DNA from: Gemmatimonadota bacterium
GTDB taxonomy: Bacteria > Gemmatimonadota > Gemmatimonadetes > Gemmatimonadales > GWC2-71-9
Direction: 5' to 3'
Assembly: GCA_022562295.1 (NCBI GenBank)
Contig: JADFPO010000017.1
Location: 1 to 45,142, forward strand
DNA length: 45,142 nucleotides
Below the pieces are notes generated by a model. The model had not been told where the DNA came from. It was given only the letters and a program-made list of their open reading frames with translations, and did no database searches. Below are positions 27,558-37,759 of the stretch, piece after piece (the stretch's first letter is position 1; every line of letters starts with the position of its first letter). A program made the position numbers and the translations under genes.

Positions 27558-29272
27558 CCGTTGGCCGGGCGCAGGGCGAGCACACGCGCTTGCAGGCTCA
27601 CCTTACCCCCATACTCGTTTTCCTCGAGACGAAACGCGACGTCGACTTCCGAATCGAGCCAACCGCCCGGAATTCGGTCGGCCAGGTTGAACCCAATCGC
27701 CCCCAGTTTGCCGGTATTGTCCGACAGGACGAACTTGAGGTGGTTTTGCCCCACCGTTCGGGCGTCGGCGGCCCGCGCGCCGGTCACCACGAACACCGGA
27801 ACCGGGTTGCCGAATCCGCACGGCTCCATGTGACGCAACAGGTGCTCGAGCCTGATGTCGAACTGTTCGACGGACTTCTTCGCATCAACCCTCTGGGTAT
27901 TGACGAGATCGTCCTTCGTGAGCTGCGAGGTCGCCACGTCGTTGAACGCTTCGCGAAACGCCACGATGTTCTTTTTCTCGATGGTCAGACCCGCCGCCAT
28001 CGGGTGGCCTCCATATCGCACGAGATGACCGCTACACGCAGACAACGCCGCATGGAGGTCGAATCCCGGAATACTGCGGCCCGATCCTTTACCCTCATTC
28101 CCCTCAACAGCGATGAGGAACGTCGGCCTAGCGTAGCGTTCCACCACCCGTGACGCGACGATACCGATCACCCCTGCGTGCCATTCTGCGTTGTCCAGCA
28201 CCAGTCCGAACGTACGATCCAAATCGATCGCCCCCGCCTCATCGATCTCTTCCACGACACCGCGAAGAATTTCCTGATCCATGGCCTGCCTGCGCGTGTT
28301 CATGGCTTCCAGTGTATGTGCCAGCTCGTACGCCACCGACTCATCGTCGGTGAGAAGCAGTCGCAGACCATCTTTGGCGTCGCCGATGCGTCCGACCGCA
28401 TTGAGTCTCGGTGCGAGCATAAAACCGACGTGCCCGGCTCGGATCGGCTTGCCGGCGAGGCCCGCTGCGGCGACGAGCGCCCGCAACCCCGGCCACCGCG
28501 ATCGCGCGAGGGTCTTGAGGCCAAAGCTAACCAGCGTACGGTTTTCGCCGGTCAGGGGCACGATGTCGGCGACCGTGGCCAGCGCAACCAGATCCAAGAG
28601 ATGCAGCGGCAGATTCTCGGGCAGATCGAGTTCGGCCACCAACGCCTGCGCGAGCTTGAAGGCCACTCCTGTGCCACAAAGCCCTTTTGACACCGACGGA
28701 CAGTCTGGTCGGTTGGGGTTGACCACAGCGTCGGCGGGTGGCAGGACGCCGGGCACATGGTGATCGGTCACGACCACCGCGATGCCTCGGCCCTTAGCGT
28801 CCGCCACAGCGTCGTGGGCATTGATACCGCAATCGCAGGTGACGATCAACGAGGCCCCACACCGCTCGGCAAACGAAACGCCGGCCGGCCCAAGATCGTA
28901 GCCATCCTGCACGCGGTGCGGGACGAAGGGGTGGACGTCGGCGCCCGCCGCCCGCAGCACGCGCGTCAACAACGCCGTGGCTGCTTGCCCGTCGACATCG
29001 TAATCACCGTGAATCACGATCACCTTGCCCGCACGCACCGTGTCCGCGATGAGCGACGTTGCCTTCGGCAAATCCCGGAACTGGTTGGGATCGGTCAGCG
29101 AACTCAGGGTTGGACGAAGGAACATCTTGGCGTCCTCTACTGAGGAGTGCCCTCGCTGCACCAAGAGTTCGGCCAGGGTCTCCGGGATGTTGAGGGTGTC
29201 CACCAGGTTGCGGCTAACGGCCCGATCGGGGGGGTCGCTGAATTTCCAACGAGTCGCGGCGATCGACATCAT
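27545..29272 (-). CDS. recJ: Single-stranded-DNA-specific exonuclease RecJ
   Basis: VIHGDYDVDGQAATALLTRVL, VTCDCGINAHDAV, VVTDHHVPG, YGGHPMAAGLTIE. Start set at MMSIAATRWKF (29272). Confidence 0.95.
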   Translation of the reverse strand: MMSIAATRWKFSDPPDRAVSRNLVDTLNIPETLAELLVQRGHSSVEDAKMFLRPTLSSLTDPNQFRDLPKATSLIADTVRAGKVIVIHGDYDVDGQAATALLTRVLRAAGADVHPFVPHRVQDGYDLGPAGVSFAERCGASLIVTCDCGINAHDAVADAKGRGIAVVVTDHHVPGVLPPADAVVNPNRPDCPSVSKGLCGTGVAFKLAQALVAELDLPENLPLHLLDLVALATVADIVPLTGENRTLVSFGLKTLARSRWPGLRALVAAAGLAGKPIRAGHVGFMLAPRLNAVGRIGDAKDGLRLLLTDDESVAYELAHTLEAMNTRRQAMDQEILRGVVEEIDEAGAIDLDRTFGLVLDNAEWHAGVIGIVASRVVERYARPTFLIAVEGNEGKGSGRSIPGFDLHAALSACSGHLVRYGGHPMAAGLTIEKKNIVAFREAFNDVATSQLTKDDLVNTQRVDAKKSVEQFDIRLEHLLRHMEPCGFGNPVPVFVVTGARAADARTVGQNHLKFVLSDNTGKLGAIGFNLADRIPGGWLDSEVDVAFRLEENEYGGKVSLQARVLALRPANGCGS

Positions 29273-29973
29273 TCCGACACGTACATGATGACCCCACACG
29301 CCTCGCAGGTGGCGATGGTATCGCCCCGCTGGATCTGCTGCCGCAGATGCATGGGCACTGCGGTAAAACAGTGACCGCACGCTCCGTCATGAAGCTCATA
29401 CATCGCATACGGGGCACGCCCCGTAAGAATTCGTCCGTACTTCTTCAGAAGGTTGGGGTTGATTCCCTTGGCGGTTTCTGCGCGCTTCGCCTGCGCTTCT
29501 TTCAGCCGGGCGCGACACTCGTCTTGAACACTGGCAATTTCGGCGCGGCGCGGGGCCTGCTCCGCTTTCTCCGTGGCAACCCGCTCCTCGGCTTCGGCCG
29601 CCCGCGTCTTGATCGCCTGCGCCTCCTCGGCGGAGCGAATCCACTCCGTCTCCTCCTGGGCCAGCACGCCCCTGGCCAAATCGATCTCCGCCATGAGCGC
29701 TGACGCCTCTTTGGCACCCCGCACCCACTCTAATTTTTGTCGCCGCCGTTCCTGCATCACTCGATACGTTTCAATTTTTCCTTCCAGTTCCTCTCCTCTC
29801 CCATCAGCCGCACTAAGCTCCGCATGGGCACGGGCCAACGCCTCTTCCAACTGGGCCACGAGTTCGTCGAGTTTGGCAAGCTCCGGCTTGAGCGCCCCGA
29901 GCTCCTCGTCGATCGCCATGATGGCGCGGTCGTCTTCCTGCAGACCCAACAAGCTCTTCAAATCAGACTGCAC
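29269..29973 (-). CDS. Coiled-coil zinc-ribbon protein (C4 type, zf-RING_7/DUF164-like)
   Basis: Long coiled coil followed by CGHCFTAVPMHLRQQIQRGDTIATCEACGVIMYV. Confidence 0.85.
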   Translation of the reverse strand: MQSDLKSLLGLQEDDRAIMAIDEELGALKPELAKLDELVAQLEEALARAHAELSAADGRGEELEGKIETYRVMQERRRQKLEWVRGAKEASALMAEIDLARGVLAQEETEWIRSAEEAQAIKTRAAEAEERVATEKAEQAPRRAEIASVQDECRARLKEAQAKRAETAKGINPNLLKKYGRILTGRAPYAMYELHDGACGHCFTAVPMHLRQQIQRGDTIATCEACGVIMYVSE

Positions 29974-31753
29974 TACTCCTCCCGGTTCGAATGACGTTCC
30001 AACGTCCTGGCTTGAGTTCGGCCAACCGCCGGCTCAGGGAATCGATTTGTCGTGTCAGGGTTACCTTCTCATCCGTAGGCGCCACGGCAAGCTGCCTCTG
30101 TACCTGCTCCAGCGTCGCTTCTACGCTTCGGCTATCGAGATCGTTGATCGCGCCCGCGACGAGGGCGTCCACGTCCAAGTCGCCCCATGCCTCTTCGAGC
30201 AACTGGGCGAGGACTGCCCGCACCTCTCCATCGACCTCGCGGAGCATTTGGGGCCCGGTCGCCTCATCGGGCTGAATTGCCAGATATTCGAACAACTCGC
30301 GGTCGGGGCCGCCGAGAATCGATGTGTCTGGCACGAGCTCGGCGATGCGCGATCGCCATTGGGGCTCGTGTACCATGACACGCGTCAGGTTCCGTTCCGC
30401 CGACCCGCCCCCACCACCCAGGCGCCCTCCATCAGGCCCGGTCGCCGCTGGGCGCTCTCGCCAAACGGACCGACGAGGGACGCCAGAATCAATCTCTCTC
30501 CGAACGGAATTCGCGTGGATCCCCAACGTCTCCGCGACACGATTCACATACAGATCTCGGGTGACCGGATCGCCCGCCGCACGCAGTGTTGGCAACAAGC
30601 GATCGAGAGCACGTCGCCTCCCAGCAATGCTCCCCATCCAACCCTTGCGGTCCAGCAGCTGGAGTTCGCGCTCGAACACGTCCACCGCATCATCGATAAT
30701 GTGCACGAGCGCCTCCGCCCCATCTTGCACCACGAGGGAATCAGGATCTTGTCCGGGAGGCAGTGTGGCGATCATTCCACGGATGGACGCCCGCAGTATC
30801 TCATCGGCGGCCCGAAAACTCGCTCTCATACCCGAGGGATCGTTGTCGTACAGTAACACGACCTCGCGGGTGTAGCGTTTGAGCAACGCCGTCTGCTCGG
30901 ACGTGAGGGCCGTGCCGAGCGGCGCGACGACGTGCTCTATCCCCGCTTCGACCGCCCGCAGCACATCGAAATATCCTTCGACCACGACGGCCTTCTCGTT
31001 CCGCCGGATCGCCGCGCGTGCGTTATGCAGATTGTAGAGCAATTGCCCCTTGTGAAAGATCCTCGAATCCGGCGAGTTGAGATACTTCGGCTCTGCGTCA
31101 CCGAGCGCCCTGCCCCCGAAGCCCACCACTCGGCCGCGCAAGTCATGAATGGGGAAAAGCAATCGTCCCCAGAAACGAGGCCGCAACGAGCCGTCCTCAC
31201 GCCGAACCACCAGTCCGGCCTCGAGCAGGCTATCCTCCGACACGCCCAACCTACCCATCGCCTCCAGGAACACGCCGCCTTTGGGGGCGAACCCCAATCC
31301 CAACACATCGAGTCCTTCGCCGGAAAACCCCCGCTTGGCAAGGTACGCACGCGCCTCCCCGCCGTCGGGTGATTCCCGCAGCCGCTTGGCATACCACTCC
31401 GCGGCAACGGCAACCGCCGAGAACAGGGGTTCTCTCGGGTCCGGGCCGCCGGTCGGCCGGTCGGGAATGATGACGCCGACCTTCGCCGCCACCTCCCGCA
31501 CGGCCGTGGGATAATCCATCCCGAGATGCTTCATGTAGAATGCGAACACGTCGCCACCCTCGTGACACACGAAGCAATAGAACATCTGTTTTTTCGCGAT
31601 CACCGCGAGGTTTCGCTTGGTGCCGCCGTGAAACGGACACGGCCCCCGAAAATCCGCGCCGGTGCGCCTGAGATCGACATGTTCACCTATGATGTGTACG
31701 ACGTCGGCGGAATCGCGAACCTGCTCGATCACTTCGTCGGGAATCGCGGTCAC
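29963..31753 (-). CDS. dnaG: DNA primase
   Basis: IPDEVIEQVRDSADVVHIIGEHVDLRRTGADFRGPCPFHGGTKRNLAV...FYCFVCHEGGDVFAFYM; Toprim VVVEGYFDVL. GTG start at 31753 overlaps the mutS2 stop. Confidence 0.95.
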   Translation of the reverse strand: MTAIPDEVIEQVRDSADVVHIIGEHVDLRRTGADFRGPCPFHGGTKRNLAVIAKKQMFYCFVCHEGGDVFAFYMKHLGMDYPTAVREVAAKVGVIIPDRPTGGPDPREPLFSAVAVAAEWYAKRLRESPDGGEARAYLAKRGFSGEGLDVLGLGFAPKGGVFLEAMGRLGVSEDSLLEAGLVVRREDGSLRPRFWGRLLFPIHDLRGRVVGFGGRALGDAEPKYLNSPDSRIFHKGQLLYNLHNARAAIRRNEKAVVVEGYFDVLRAVEAGIEHVVAPLGTALTSEQTALLKRYTREVVLLYDNDPSGMRASFRAADEILRASIRGMIATLPPGQDPDSLVVQDGAEALVHIIDDAVDVFERELQLLDRKGWMGSIAGRRRALDRLLPTLRAAGDPVTRDLYVNRVAETLGIHANSVRREIDSGVPRRSVWRERPAATGPDGGRLGGGGGSAERNLTRVMVHEPQWRSRIAELVPDTSILGGPDRELFEYLAIQPDEATGPQMLREVDGEVRAVLAQLLEEAWGDLDVDALVAGAINDLDSRSVEATLEQVQRQLAVAPTDEKVTLTRQIDSLSRRLAELKPGRWNVIRTGRSSAV

Positions 31754-34095
31754 GACTGCAACTCCGCGACGGTGACGCCCCAACCACCTTGATGCGCCGG
31801 CGGCGACGAGAACGACGCCACGCGGCGATCGCGTCGCAGCACATCGCACACTCGGTGACGGAGTGCTCCGGTGCCCTTGCCGTGGATGATGCGCAGCGAC
31901 GCGAGGTCGGCGACTACGGCTTCGTCGAGCGCACGCACGACGGCATCTTCGGCGTCCTCCCCCAACATTCCGCGGAGATCGATTTCGCTTGCGGCCGCCG
32001 ACTCGGTCAGAGTGGATGGCGGCGCTGGGCGCTCGACCATGGGTGGACTCGTCGCGGCACCGGCCGGCGTCTCCGTCCCGCGACGCCCCCGCATTTTCCA
32101 CCCTTTTTTGCGCGCCGCGACCTCCAATTTTTGTAGCGCAGATGCTTCCACCCGCACTCCGTCTTCCACGAGCTTTCTCGCCTGCTTGGCCGTCGTCTCG
32201 TCCGTGGCCAGCCGAGCCAACGCCATAGCATCTTCCACGCGCTTACGCGCCTCCAGCAAGAATCGACGCGCCTCGGCCCGTCCCGACGTCTCCATCTGGC
32301 GCGCCGTCTCCTCGAGCGACCGTCCCCGCTCGGCCAGATCGGCGCGGAGCTGTGAGAGTCTGTCTTCGACTGCATCCAGCCGTGCGGCGTCGGCCCGGAC
32401 GGATTCCTCGCGTTGCAGTAGCGATTTTTCCCGCTCCTCGAGGTCGCCGAGCAGCGACTCGAACGATCGCTCCGCGTCAGGTTGTAATTGTTCTGCGAGC
32501 TGCAGCACTTCGGGTGGAAATCCAAGCCGGCGCGCAATGGCCAATCCGTACGAACGTCCGGGAATACCTTTCACGACGCGATACGTCGGCTCGAGTTGTT
32601 CGGCATCGAACTGCAGCGATGCGTTCACGGCCCCGGCCGTCTCCGAGGCCAACCGTTTGAGCTGATTCAAGTGCGTAGTCGCGATGGTGGTGCAGCCGCG
32701 GTCGCACAACGTCTTGAGCACCGCCCCGGCCAGCGCCGCTCCTTCCGACGGATCCGTGCCCGTGCCGAACTCGTCGAGCAACACGAGCGATCGGGCATCG
32801 GCAGCTTCCAACACCCCCTTTAGGGCTTCGAGATGACCGCTGAATGTGCTCAAGCTCGCCGCGATAGACTGGTGATCGCCGATATCCGCATAGATCCCAC
32901 CGAACACGGGTAACGTCGTGCCCTCACCCACCGGTGGGATGATGCCCGATTGCGCCATGGCATGGATCAGGCCCACTGCCTTCAGTAACACGGTCTTGCC
33001 ACCGGTGTTCGGTCCGCTCACGACCACCACCGGTTCCCCGTCTTCGGTATCGAGATCGAAGGGTACAACCGTGGCCAGCTCGGCAAGCAAGAGTGGATGG
33101 CGACCCTGGCGAACGACCATCGCTGCCGGCGCCGGCACCACGGTTGGAACCTTGGCTCCCACATCGTTCGCATATCGCGCGCGGGCGTAGAGGTCGTCTA
33201 CCGCGACGCACATCCGCCACCCATCCTCTATCCGGTCCACGTGGGCGCGCACGAGTTCCGTCAACTCCCGCAACACCTTTATCACGACCCGGCTCTCGAG
33301 CGCTTCGCAGGCGTTCAAGTCGTTGCCGAGTTGGACTGCTTCGTGCGGCTCGACGAAAAGCGTGGCTCCAGAACTCGACTCGCCGTGCACAATCCCCTTT
33401 ACCTTCGAGCGCGCCTCGCGGCGCACGGGAATCACATACCGGGAACTGCGCAGGGTGACGCCGCCGCCGGCAGCGGCGGACGACAGGTCCTGCATCAGGT
33501 CCTCCAACCGGCTGACGAGCCGACTTCGTGTCGCGCGCAAGTCACGGCGCGCATCCGCGAGTTCCGATGACGCGCCATCCTGGACGCCGCCATCCGGCCC
33601 GATTGCCACCGAGAGGCGTCGTAGGAGATGTTCCGGCGGCGGCTCCACGGCGAGACCACCGACGCGGGGCGCCTCTGAGCCAACGCGCCGTAATTGGGCC
33701 GCCACATTGCGAGCCGCCGCAACCACCTGCCCGACCTCCGAGAGTTGCTTACCCTCCAACACCGACCCGGACACGGCGAGTCGCTCGAGAATCGGCCTCG
33801 CGTCGGGGATGTTCTCTGGCACGAACGCATCGCCGCGGTCGAGTAGCGCGCACAGCTCGCCCACGGCCGCGAGTTCATCTTGCACGGCGTCGGCCGCGGC
33901 CCCCGGAAAACGACGACGCACGCTATGCCCCCCGACCTGGGACACCGCGCGTTGCGCGACGAGCTCGAGCACTTGCCCGAACTCGATCTGCTCCGCAGCC
34001 TCAGCAGAGAGGACCGGCGCAAATGAAGAGGGGGTGCCGCTGAAACGAGTCATCGGCACCCCAATACCGTCGCCAGATTCCCGAGTGTGAATCAT
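31750..34095 (-). CDS. mutS2: Endonuclease MutS2 (start 34095 or 34053)
   Basis: VVVSGPNTGGKTVLLKAVGL, VLLDEFGTGTDPSEGAALAGAVL, C-terminal Smr domain EIDLRGMLGEDAEDAVVRALDEAVVADLASLRIIHGKGTGALRHRV. Confidence 0.95.
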   Translation of the reverse strand: MIHTRESGDGIGVPMTRFSGTPSSFAPVLSAEAAEQIEFGQVLELVAQRAVSQVGGHSVRRRFPGAAADAVQDELAAVGELCALLDRGDAFVPENIPDARPILERLAVSGSVLEGKQLSEVGQVVAAARNVAAQLRRVGSEAPRVGGLAVEPPPEHLLRRLSVAIGPDGGVQDGASSELADARRDLRATRSRLVSRLEDLMQDLSSAAAGGGVTLRSSRYVIPVRREARSKVKGIVHGESSSGATLFVEPHEAVQLGNDLNACEALESRVVIKVLRELTELVRAHVDRIEDGWRMCVAVDDLYARARYANDVGAKVPTVVPAPAAMVVRQGRHPLLLAELATVVPFDLDTEDGEPVVVVSGPNTGGKTVLLKAVGLIHAMAQSGIIPPVGEGTTLPVFGGIYADIGDHQSIAASLSTFSGHLEALKGVLEAADARSLVLLDEFGTGTDPSEGAALAGAVLKTLCDRGCTTIATTHLNQLKRLASETAGAVNASLQFDAEQLEPTYRVVKGIPGRSYGLAIARRLGFPPEVLQLAEQLQPDAERSFESLLGDLEEREKSLLQREESVRADAARLDAVEDRLSQLRADLAERGRSLEETARQMETSGRAEARRFLLEARKRVEDAMALARLATDETTAKQARKLVEDGVRVEASALQKLEVAARKKGWKMRGRRGTETPAGAATSPPMVERPAPPSTLTESAAASEIDLRGMLGEDAEDAVVRALDEAVVADLASLRIIHGKGTGALRHRVCDVLRRDRRVASFSSPPAHQGGWGVTVAELQS

Positions 34096-34287
34096 AGGGA
34101 TTGGAGATCGCTCCAACCCGAACCGTGGGCGTGAACCGGGTACTCGCCGCAACCGTGAATCGTCGAGGAGCAGATGTCGGCATCCGCCAGGTGTGGCTGG
34201 TGGGGCGTCAAACCTGTGATGGCGCGGAGTAAAGCCTGTGTGAATGAACTCACGAATGTCGTTTCGAGCCCGGGTCAAGAGAAGTGC

Positions 34288-34316
34288 AAGCTAGATATGG
34301 CTTCAGATTTCCTCAA
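34288..34316 (-). promoter_or_regulatory. Weak candidate promoter upstream of mutS2
   Basis: TTGAGG (34316-34311), 17 nt, TAGCTT (34293-34288); same -10 hexamer as the csp promoter candidate. Confidence 0.35.
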
Positions 34317-34325
34317 GGGCCGCGG

Positions 34326-35492
34326 TCAGCCGTTGAATGTCTCCCTTACGCGGTTCCAGAACCGGCGTCCCAAGCTCTCGTCGCCCGGCGGATCGCCCTC
34401 TAATTCAGCGAGCGAACGAAACAGCTCCTGTTGTTCGACGCTGAGGTTCGTTGGGGTCCACACCTGGAGGCGAATGTGCAGATCGCCCAGCCCCCCACGC
34501 GACAGACTGGGCAATCCCTTCCCCCGCACCGTCAACACCGAACCGGTCTGCGATCCGGCCGGTACCCGTACGTGCACATCCCCGAGTGGGGTCGGGATGT
34601 CGAACTCCTCAGACAAGGCGGCTTGACTGAACGATATCTGGAGATCGTAAACCAAATCGTCTCCGTGTCGTTCGAATTTGGGATCATCCTCGAGTTCCAG
34701 CCCAACGATCAGGTCACCCGATGCCCCTCCTCGCACCCCCGCACCTCCCTGACCCCTCAGCGTGAGATAGTTATTCTCGGCCACACCTGCCGGTACTTCG
34801 ATCTCGACGAGTTTCTCACCACGCTTGCGACCCTCACCCAAACAAGCAGTGCACGGGTGGTCGATCACTTTGCCCGATCCGTCACAAGCCGGACACCCGG
34901 TGACCGAAACGAAATTCCCAAAAAACGACTCAGTGGCCTGCCGCACTTCCCCCACGCCACCGCAGGTGGAGCATGTGACGGTAGAACCTCCCACCGCTAC
35001 CCCCGTGCCATCGCACACGTCGCAACGTTCCAGCGTGCGGAGCTTGACCTTGCGCTTGATTCCCTTCGCGATATCGGCCAGGGTCAGTCGAAGCGAGATG
35101 CGAACGTCCTGGCCGCGAAGTTTCTGTTGCTTTGCGCGACCTCTGCCACCGAAGATGGCCTCGAATCCGCCGGCTCCGCCGAAGTCGCGCATGAAGATAT
35201 TGAGTGCTTCGGACAGGTCGAACGACTGGAATCCACCAAAACCCCCGCCCCCGCCCCCGCCCGCAGCCGAACGGAGGCCAGCGTGACCGAAACGGTCGTA
35301 CTGCTGCCGCTGCGCGGGATCGCACAGCACCTCGTACGCCTCGGCCGCCTCCTTGAATTTTTCCTCCGCCCCCTTCGATCCGTTGTTCCGGTCGGGGTGG
35401 AATTCCATCGCTTTTCGCCGGTACGCCTTCTTTATCTCTGCTACCGGTGCGTCCTGCGAAACACCCAGGACGTCGTAGTAATCACGCGGCAT
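34326..35492 (-). CDS. dnaJ: Chaperone protein DnaJ
   Basis: J domain (DYYDVLGVSQDAPVAEIKKAYRRKAMEFHPDRN), G/F region, four CxxCxGxG-type zinc motifs (CDVCDGTG, CSTCGGVG, CPACDGSG, CTACLGEG). Confidence 0.96.
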   Translation of the reverse strand: MPRDYYDVLGVSQDAPVAEIKKAYRRKAMEFHPDRNNGSKGAEEKFKEAAEAYEVLCDPAQRQQYDRFGHAGLRSAAGGGGGGGFGGFQSFDLSEALNIFMRDFGGAGGFEAIFGGRGRAKQQKLRGQDVRISLRLTLADIAKGIKRKVKLRTLERCDVCDGTGVAVGGSTVTCSTCGGVGEVRQATESFFGNFVSVTGCPACDGSGKVIDHPCTACLGEGRKRGEKLVEIEVPAGVAENNYLTLRGQGGAGVRGGASGDLIVGLELEDDPKFERHGDDLVYDLQISFSQAALSEEFDIPTPLGDVHVRVPAGSQTGSVLTVRGKGLPSLSRGGLGDLHIRLQVWTPTNLSVEQQELFRSLAELEGDPPGDESLGRRFWNRVRETFNG

Positions 35493-35519
35493 TGCTACTT
35501 GATAGACCCTCTCCCCAAC

Positions 35520-36557
35520 TCATCGATGTAGTTCTCCAATGAGACGGCTGGTATGCTCCACAATCGCGACGATCTTTTCGTATGGCATGCGGGTCGGCCC
35601 CATCACTCCCAGGACACCGCTGAGACCGTTTCGCTCGTAGGTGGAGGTCACGAGCGTCAGCGAACTCAGTTTGGGATCCAGGTGTTCCCCACCGATGGTC
35701 ACGGTGACGCCGCTCTTGTGCCTCGCGCGAAGTGCGCGCGTGAGCACGTCGCGCCGCTCCGTGAGTTCCAGCAAGTCACGCATTTTCTCTTGCGAGTGGA
35801 ACTCGGGTTGTTCGGCCAGCATCTGCGCGCTGCCCAGCATGACGTTGGGCTCGGCCTGCCCCGTGATGTCGAAGATCTGATCGGCCTCTTCCACGAAAAT
35901 GTTCAGCAGCTCGCTGCCTTCCTCCGTGGCCTCGTAATCGCGCAACCGTTCTCGCACCGTGGCTCGAATCTCTCGCAGCGACAAACCCGTGAGCCGCTCG
36001 TTGAGGACGGACGCAATCTTGTCGATCGCTTCCGACGGTAGGTTGGTCGCCACCTCGATGAAAATCGTTCGCGCGGCACCGTTCCTGAGCACCAACACCA
36101 TGAGGATCCGATCGCTGGAAACCGACAACAGCTGCAACTGCTCGACTACCGCATCCTCGAACGACGGAGTGATGGCGAAGCCGAGTTCCTGGGTGAGGAC
36201 GCCCAAAACCTTGGCGGCGTTGTACAGTATGGTCTCGATGGCCGTGACCTTCTTGCGTAACTCGCGATCGAGCGTTTCCTGCTGCGTCTGCGTGAGCAGG
36301 GAGGGTTCCATCAACCGGTCGACGTACACCCGGTACGCGAGGTCGGTGGGGATCCGCCCAGCCGACGTGTGCGGATGGTATAGGTAGCCCCGGTCCTCGA
36401 GATCGCTCATGGTGTTGCGAATCGTCGCCGCCGAGATGCCGAGACGGTAATTCTTGGCAATCGAGCGAGAGCCCGCCGGCTCGGCCGTCTTCACGTAGGA
36501 TCGTATGACGGCTTCGAGAACCTGGCGCTCCCGCTCCGTTAGGCTGTGGTCTTGCAT
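35520..36557 (-). CDS. hrcA: Heat-inducible transcription repressor HrcA
   Basis: LTERERQVLEAVIRSYVKTAEPAGSRSIAKNYRLGISAATIRNTMSDLEDRGYLYHPHTSAGRIPTDLAYRVYVDRLM. Confidence 0.96.
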   Translation of the reverse strand: MQDHSLTERERQVLEAVIRSYVKTAEPAGSRSIAKNYRLGISAATIRNTMSDLEDRGYLYHPHTSAGRIPTDLAYRVYVDRLMEPSLLTQTQQETLDRELRKKVTAIETILYNAAKVLGVLTQELGFAITPSFEDAVVEQLQLLSVSSDRILMVLVLRNGAARTIFIEVATNLPSEAIDKIASVLNERLTGLSLREIRATVRERLRDYEATEEGSELLNIFVEEADQIFDITGQAEPNVMLGSAQMLAEQPEFHSQEKMRDLLELTERRDVLTRALRARHKSGVTVTIGGEHLDPKLSSLTLVTSTYERNGLSGVLGVMGPTRMPYEKIVAIVEHTSRLIGELHR

Positions 36558-36584
36558 ACCCTCAAGTCTTTTAGTTTCAGCAAA

Positions 36585-37724
36585 TTAGCCACCTTCGACG
36601 GAGGTGGTCAAGGCAGCTACCAATGAGTCTAGCCTCAGCCAACCCTCAAGGGTAGCGCGGGCCTTGTGCCCGGCCAGCGTAAGCCATCCCTGCTCCACCA
36701 TCGAGTGCAGCGAGGAGGGGGGATGCGCACCCAGTTGTTCGGTGAGATCGGCACCCTCTGACGTGCGCAGCCCGAGGTAGAGTCGCTCGAGCCGATCTTG
36801 GTCTTCCGACAATCGCTCCTCACCGGCACGCGGATCCTGTTCTGCCAGCACCGCTCGGTCGTACTTGGCCCAATCCCGAATGTTCCAACGCCGCACACCG
36901 GCGACGAAACTGTGGGCCGACGGCCCTAAACCGAGATACGCCTTACGCTTCCAGTAGGCTTGGTTGTGGCGGCTGCGGCGTCCGGCAAGGGCGTAGTTGG
37001 AGATCTCGTAGTGTTCGAATCCTTCGCGGTCGAGAAGGTCGTGCAGTTGCAGGAATTCGTCGGCGTAGCCGGATTCGTCGGGTGCCTCGACGGCACCGCG
37101 ATTGATCCAACGTGACAGCGGAGTCCGCGGTTCCACCGTCAGTCCATAAGCCGAAACGTGGTCGGGACCGTGCTCCAGGAGCCGCTGCACGTCGCCCACG
37201 GGATCGCTGCCGAGCGAACGCGGCAACCCGAAGATCACATCGACCGAGACCGACGGCATGCCGGCATCCTTGAGAACGCGGACGGCGCTGGGCCCGTCTT
37301 CCGCCCTGTGCGGCCGGTGCATCCACTGGAGAACCGCCGGATTCAGCGACTGCACACCGAGCGAAACCCTATTGATACCCAGTGCCAACCAGTCGTCGAC
37401 GGCCGTCGGCGACACATCATCCGGATTCGCTTCAATAGTCACTTCCGGCTCTGCGGTCGCGAACCTCAACTCTGCGCGAAACAACCCAATCAACTGATCT
37501 AGCTGGTTGCGAGACAGGAGTGACGGGGTCCCGCCACCGAGATACAACGTCTCCAAGCGCTGGACGGCGTGATTCGTTTGTCGCAGCTCGAATTCCGTCT
37601 CGATCGCGCGCACGAAACGGTCCCCTGGTATGTCTTTCCGTACCGCGATGGCAAAATCGCAATACGAACACCGCCGCTTGCAGAAGGGAACGTGTACATA
37701 GACGTGGGTAGGGGGGGGGCACAT
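36585..37724 (-). CDS. hemW: HemW-type radical SAM protein (coproporphyrinogen III oxidase-like)
   Basis: THVYVHVPFCKRRCSYCDFAIAV, LYLGGGTPSLL, VTIEANPDDV, GINRVSLGVQSLNPAVLQWMHRPH. Confidence 0.94.
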   Translation of the reverse strand: MCPPPTHVYVHVPFCKRRCSYCDFAIAVRKDIPGDRFVRAIETEFELRQTNHAVQRLETLYLGGGTPSLLSRNQLDQLIGLFRAELRFATAEPEVTIEANPDDVSPTAVDDWLALGINRVSLGVQSLNPAVLQWMHRPHRAEDGPSAVRVLKDAGMPSVSVDVIFGLPRSLGSDPVGDVQRLLEHGPDHVSAYGLTVEPRTPLSRWINRGAVEAPDESGYADEFLQLHDLLDREGFEHYEISNYALAGRRSRHNQAYWKRKAYLGLGPSAHSFVAGVRRWNIRDWAKYDRAVLAEQDPRAGEERLSEDQDRLERLYLGLRTSEGADLTEQLGAHPPSSLHSMVEQGWLTLAGHKARATLEGWLRLDSLVAALTTSVEGG

Positions 37725-37759
37725 GAGGTGAAGATAGGGCACGCGACGGGTCGATGGTG

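Noticed and set aside
29573-30856. 427-aa + strand ORF antisense to the zinc-ribbon gene and dnaG
   Set aside because: Ser/Arg-rich shadow ORF; dnaG motifs are unambiguous on the minus strand.
35233-35275. Tandem CCCCCG repeat
   Set aside because: Encodes the Gly-rich G/F linker of DnaJ; ordinary codon-level repetition.
34431-35531. 366-aa + strand ORF antisense to dnaJ
   Set aside because: Shadow frame; includes the complement of the Gly-rich G/F region (PAPAPARS).
36558-36600. Possible CIRCE element (TTAGTTTCAGCAAATTAGCC) upstream of hrcA
   Set aside because: Half-sites do not match TTAGCACTC/GAGTGCTAA and are not inverted repeats.
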